Source of the DNA: an uncultured Oscillospiraceae bacterium
Lineage (GTDB): Bacteria > Bacillota > Clostridia > Oscillospirales > Ruminococcaceae
Assembly (NCBI GenBank): GCA_900556255.1
Contig: USNZ01000050.1
Span: 1 to 7,616 of the forward strand
DNA: 7,616 bases
Direction of reading: 5' to 3'
The position numbers and the translations under genes were made by a program. The notes under the pieces were generated by a model, which was not told where the DNA came from, did no database searches, and worked only from the letters and a program-made list of their open reading frames with translations. Positions within the stretch are counted from its first letter, which is position 1. The number at the start of each line of letters is the position of its first letter. Shown in pieces: positions 6,107 to 7,616 of this stretch.

Positions 6107-6652
6107 ATGGACGTAGACATGGAAAAAACACAACAAACTCCGGGCGGTGCACCGCATCGTCGCCGCCGCAGACGCGGCAACGGAAGCACCCCGCAGCAAC
6201 CCCGCCATGAGGGGGAAATCGCCCGTACCGAGGCACCGCGCCAACCGCAAAACCCGCAGCAGCCCGCCCAGGGCGGCAAGCCGCCCCGCGGCCGCCGCCC
6301 CGCCCAGGGACAGCCCAACCGTGCCGAAACCCCGACACAGCCGCCCAAACCACAGCGCCCCCGCAACACCGCGGCACAGCCGCCAAAACGTGAGCCGGCA
6401 GCGCGTCCGCAACCGGGCCCTAAGGCACAGCCTGCCCGCCCGCCGCGCGCACCCCGCCCCCACGCCGAACAGGAATCTGCCGGGCTGGAGTTGATTTCCC
6501 GCCGCCCGCCGAAACAGAAGTTCACCAACTTTGAGGAGTATCTCTCTGCCCACGGCGGTATCACTGCACCGCTTCCCCCGGAACCGGAACAAACTGAGCC
6601 GCTGCCGGAGCTTGCCGCAAAATTGCCGGAATCCCCGGCTGACAACGCATGA
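6107..6652 (+). CDS. Basic proline/arginine-rich disordered protein, function unknown
   Basis: 181 residues from ATG 6107, only 3 nt after the DUF1015 stop. ATG 6119 is an alternative start, and neither has a strong ribosome binding site (GGAA at 6094-6097 is the best), so re-initiation after the upstream gene is likely. The protein is strongly basic over residues 1-130: a run of six arginines (residues 18-24 region, PHRRRRRRGNG) and repeated PxR, PQPx and RPPR pieces. No fold is evident there. Two short ordered-looking pieces follow: GLELISRRPPKQKFTNFEEYL and an acidic Pro/Glu tail. The composition suggests binding to RNA or another polyanion by inference only. Its stop overlaps the start of the rRNA methyltransferase gene (ATGA, 6649-6652), which ties its expression to that enzyme. 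Not recognised as a named family. The low-complexity sequence makes the ORF less certain than its neighbours, but the tight spacing supports it. Confidence 0.72.
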   Translation: MDVDMEKTQQTPGGAPHRRRRRRGNGSTPQQPRHEGEIARTEAPRQPQNPQQPAQGGKPPRGRRPAQGQPNRAETPTQPPKPQRPRNTAAQPPKREPAARPQPGPKAQPARPPRAPRPHAEQESAGLELISRRPPKQKFTNFEEYLSAHGGITAPLPPEPEQTEPLPELAAKLPESPADNA

Positions 6653-7467
6653 CCCCCGCCACAGCGTCGGCCCTGCGCTGCCCGGTCTGCCAAAAGCCGC
6701 TGCTGCTTGTGGGGCGCAGTCTGCGCTGCGCCGCCGCCCACAGCTTTGATCTTTCCAAGGAAGGGTACGCAAACCTGCTGCCGCTGCAAAAAAAGCACGC
6801 TGCCGACCCCGGCGACGGCAAAGAAATGGTACGCGCCCGCCGCGCATTTTTATCGGCGGGGTACTATGCGCCGCTGATGCAGACACTGACAGAAATTTGC
6901 GCCGCGCTGCCCCACGGCCATGTGGCGGATGCCGGCTGCGGCGAGGGAAGCTATGACGCGGCCCTGCTGCGCGCTCTGCCCGAAACCGAGCTGATAGGCT
7001 TCGATTTGTCCAAGGAGGCTGTGCGTCTGGCCGCCAAGCTGGTGCCGCAGGCTGCGTTCTGCGTGGGCGGCAGTTTTTGCGCCCCCGTGCGCGACGGCTG
7101 GGCCGATGTGATTTTGAACATATTCTCGCCCTTTGCAGGGGCAGAGTTCCGCCGCATGCTGGCAGCGGACGGATATCTTGTATATGCTGTGCCCACAGCG
7201 CGCCATCTGTACGGACTGAAACAGGTACTGTACAAGACACCCTATGAGAATGAGGTTCGGGATATCGAGTACGGGGGCTTTTCCTTTTGCTATGCCAGGC
7301 AGACCGAAAGCGAAATCACGGTGCAAGGCCCGGATCTGCAGGCACTTTTTGCCATGACGCCCTATTACTGGAACACCCCCGCCGACGGTGCCGAGCGCCT
7401 GGCCGCCTGTGACAGCGTGACCACGGAAATCGGATTCCGCTTTTTGGTGTACCGAAAAAACGGCTGA
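6649..7467 (+). CDS. rlmA: RlmA-type 23S rRNA (guanine-N1)-methyltransferase
   Basis: 272 residues, normal for RlmA. The N-terminal zinc-binding module is Cys11-Pro-Val-Cys14, Cys27 and His31 (CPVC...C...H), followed by HSFDLSKEGYANLL, the family's usual linker. GDGKEMVRARRAFLSAGYY (55-73) is typical of RlmA. The class I SAM-binding motif is DAGCGEG (94-100), with the acidic FDLSK (118-122) at the end of strand 2. NIFSPF (157-162) replaces the usual NIYSP, and HLYGLKQVLY lies in the C-terminal half. The family methylates N1 of a guanine in helix 35 of 23S rRNA (G745 in the E. coli enzyme, G748 in the Gram-positive TlrB type) using S-adenosylmethionine; which base is used here cannot be told. 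The start ATG 6649 overlaps the previous stop by 4 nt. Last gene of the run. Confidence 0.88.
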   Translation: MTPATASALRCPVCQKPLLLVGRSLRCAAAHSFDLSKEGYANLLPLQKKHAADPGDGKEMVRARRAFLSAGYYAPLMQTLTEICAALPHGHVADAGCGEGSYDAALLRALPETELIGFDLSKEAVRLAAKLVPQAAFCVGGSFCAPVRDGWADVILNIFSPFAGAEFRRMLAADGYLVYAVPTARHLYGLKQVLYKTPYENEVRDIEYGGFSFCYARQTESEITVQGPDLQALFAMTPYYWNTPADGAERLAACDSVTTEIGFRFLVYRKNG

Positions 7468-7509
7468 GCAAAAGCCGCTGATCTGTGCATTTTCTTTTTG
7501 AAAAATGCA
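7461..7509 (+). terminator. Weak terminator-like hairpins after rlmA
   Basis: Two small stems lie at the end of the operon: CGGCT (7461-7465) / AGCCG (7473-7477), which overlaps the stop codon, and TGCATTTT (7486-7493) / AAAATGCA (7502-7509) with an 8-nt loop rich in T. Neither is a GC-rich stem directly followed by a T-tract, so this is a poor intrinsic terminator; read-through into the tRNA-Leu unit is possible. Confidence 0.35.
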
Positions 7510-7518
7510 AAAATCCAC

Positions 7519-7547
7519 TTGACAATTTACGGTGATGACTTTATAAT
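7519..7547 (+). promoter_or_regulatory. Consensus housekeeping promoter of tRNA-Leu
   Basis: A perfect TTGACA (7519-7524) and a perfect TATAAT (7542-7547) are separated by 17 bp. Transcription should start about 7553-7556, about 10 nt before the tRNA. It has the same architecture as the tRNA-Gly promoter earlier in the window. Confidence 0.93.
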
Positions 7548-7563
7548 ATATAAGTCGTCATAC

Positions 7564-7616
7564 GCCGGTGTGTTGGAATTGGCAGACGAGACGGACTCAA
7601 AATCCGTTGGTGGTGA
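7564..7616 (+). tRNA. tRNA-Leu (anticodon CAA), 3' part cut by window end
   Basis: The 5' acceptor strand is GCCGGTG (7564-7570). The D-arm GGAATTGGCAGAC is typical of leucine tRNAs. The anticodon stem ACGGA (7591-7595) / TCCGT (7603-7607) encloses the loop CTCAAAA with anticodon CAA at 7598-7600, reading UUG. The sequence TGGTGGTGA at the end is the start of the long class II variable arm expected for leucine. The T-arm and 3' acceptor strand lie outside the window. Confidence 0.94.

Noticed and set aside
4898..7240. A 780-codon open frame on the minus strand
   Set aside because: It lies antisense to three well-supported + strand genes, and its translation is low-complexity Arg/Gly/Cys/Ala-rich with no domain. 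Long antisense frames are expected opposite GC-rich coding DNA.

Overview
The window looks like a stretch of chromosome from a GC-rich, low-redundancy Clostridia genome. Strong AGGAGG-type ribosome binding sites, sigma-70/SigA-type TTGACA-17-TATAAT promoters, a topoisomerase IV A subunit of the clostridial type and GC-rich third codon positions fit an Oscillospiraceae/Ruminococcaceae gut bacterium (Faecalibacterium, Gemmiger or Subdoligranulum-like). That placement is from memory of such proteins, not from a search. All recognised genes are on the + strand.

Layout. (1) Positions 2-676 hold the C-terminal beta-propeller end of a type II topoisomerase A subunit. (2) A consensus promoter (684-712) drives tRNA-Gly(CCC) (726-801), which ends in a strong terminator (805-837). 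Immediately behind the terminator is a promoter-less 110-aa gene of unknown function (853-1185), closed by a second perfect hairpin terminator (1196-1224). (3) A probable promoter overlapping that terminator (1215-1243) starts a tight seven-gene run: rpe; three membrane proteins related to RnfD, RnfE and RnfA; a DUF1015 gene broken by a frameshift; a basic, proline/arginine-rich disordered protein; and an RlmA-type 23S rRNA methyltransferase. Junctions range from a 24-nt gap to a 26-nt overlap. (4) After 7467 there is a weak AT-rich hairpin, then a consensus promoter (7519-7547) and the first 53 nt of tRNA-Leu(CAA), cut by the window end.

The most notable content is the RnfD-RnfE-RnfA-like module at 1982-4779. 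It keeps the order of a canonical rnfCDGEAB operon but has no C, G or B gene. All four cysteines that bind the intramembrane [2Fe-2S] cluster in the Rnf/NQR families appear to be replaced (Ala203 and Pro286 in the E-like protein, Thr40 and Thr137 in the A-like protein). The D-like protein still carries an S-A-T motif at the place where RnfD holds covalent FMN. The E-like protein has an extra cytosolic-looking proline/glutamine-rich extension of about 185 residues. By inference this is a repurposed, possibly non-electron-transferring, membrane complex and is the best candidate in the window for an undescribed system.
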